Source: a virus
Reading direction: 5' to 3' (one strand)
DNA: 36,245 nucleotides
Virus record (IMG/VR): IMGVR_UViG_3300037502_001522
Span: 1 to 36,245 of that record
In this document: piece by piece, positions 36,109-36,245 of the stretch
Layout of the letters: each line of letters begins with the position of its first letter
Position numbering within the stretch: position 1 is the stretch's first letter
Notes under the pieces: model-generated
Databases searched by the model: none
The model's input: only the letters and a program-made list of their open reading frames with translations
What the model was told of the DNA's origin: nothing
Translations under genes and position numbers: made by a program

Positions 36109-36245
36109 AACAAACAGCAGTTGAGTGGTTAGTTAATGAACTTGAAAATCATCACGTTTTTCACGATATTAAAAATACAGTTGCATTTCAACAAGCCAAA
36201 GCAATGGAAAGGGAGCAGATAGTTGATGCGTATGAACAAGGCGAA
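35924..36245. repeat. Right copy of the near-terminal repeat
   Basis: The first 127 bases equal positions 1-127; divergence then rises, with about half of residues identical in the following small gene, and the last 21 bases equal 317-337. See the left copy. If it replaces 1-337, the circular length would be 35,908 bp. Confidence 0.85.
36105..36245 (+). CDS. Small KQTAVxWL-family protein, 3'-truncated by the window
   Basis: 47 codons: MKQTAVEWLVNELENHHVFH then DIKNTVAFQQAKAMEREQIV and DAYEQGE. The same family as 182-427 (broken) and 414-608. Read on into position 338 it would give SDGYKQFIINIDKRYESFEQ and end at 427 as one intact protein, supporting circular closure through the right-hand copy. 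ATGA overlap with the membrane gene upstream. Confidence 0.65.
   Translation, partial: MKQTAVEWLVNELENHHVFHDIKNTVAFQQAKAMEREQIVDAYEQGE

Noticed and set aside
1-36245. Temperate prophage signature (integrase, CI-like repressor, att core)
   Set aside because: No tyrosine or serine recombinase, repressor or excisionase pattern was seen, so lysogeny cannot be claimed.

Overview
The window looks like an essentially complete genome of a tailed, siphovirus-like dsDNA phage (about 36 kb) infecting a Bacteroidetes host. The host guess rests on AT-rich sequence, Bacteroidetes-type promoters (TTTG, 18-20 bp, then TAnnTTTG), few Shine-Dalgarno motifs, and families typical of Bacteroidetes phages (VirE/BT4734-type primase-helicase, DUF3127, DUF5675, Gp157). 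Every phage gene is on the + strand; the only convincing minus-strand gene lies inside an inserted cassette array. No integrase, repressor, tRNA, CRISPR or DNA polymerase was found, so lifestyle is open and replication probably borrows the host polymerase. Positions 1-127 are identical to 35924-36050 and the flanks then diverge but stay homologous. The molecule is therefore probably circular or circularly permuted, with two alleles (or tandem paralogues) of one small locus at the ends.

Layout: (a) 35449-36245 continuing into 1-2512 is a lysis-type operon: several small membrane proteins, a DUF5675 protein, DUF3310 and a spanin-like protein, closed by a hairpin terminator at 2561-2587. (b) 2615-3279 is a short early operon. 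(c) 3278-5884 is a foreign block that I read as an integron-type gene-cassette array without an integrase (a CALIN): five attC-like folded sites plus one half site. The cassettes carry a 55-aa orphan, a minus-strand winged-helix/membrane protein, two small orphans and a PAPS-reductase-family protein. (d) 5941-13057 is the replication/recombination module: an HTH protein, an alpha-CTD-like HhH protein, a DUF3127 OB-fold protein, a RecT-like annealing protein, Gp157, a VirE-type primase-helicase, an iteron-like region, an SF2 helicase and a VRR-NUC nuclease. (e) 13085-35208 is packaging and virion: TerS, TerL, glycosyltransferase and methyltransferase, tail chaperone G with a -1 frameshift extension, tape measure, tail tip, a second glycosyltransferase, portal, head morphogenesis, scaffold, major capsid, neck, two paralogous tail-tube-like proteins and fibres. 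Tail-tip genes come before the portal, which is an unusual order.

The most interesting signals are: the cassette array, where the first bases of each of five cassettes are complementary to that cassette's own attC R'' box; ATG codons plus an in-frame Leu-Thr-Thr motif inside three attC loops, so that two cassette proteins begin inside the attC of the cassette upstream; a compact RNA at 8840-8928 with A-B-A'-B' (pseudoknot) pairing and a U-tract right before the primase-helicase start; a start-less reading frame downstream of a nine-T slippery run before the tape measure gene; and iteron-like TTACACAT repeats around a 45-bp alternating purine-pyrimidine tract. All assignments come from reading the sequence and from memory of families; no database search was run.
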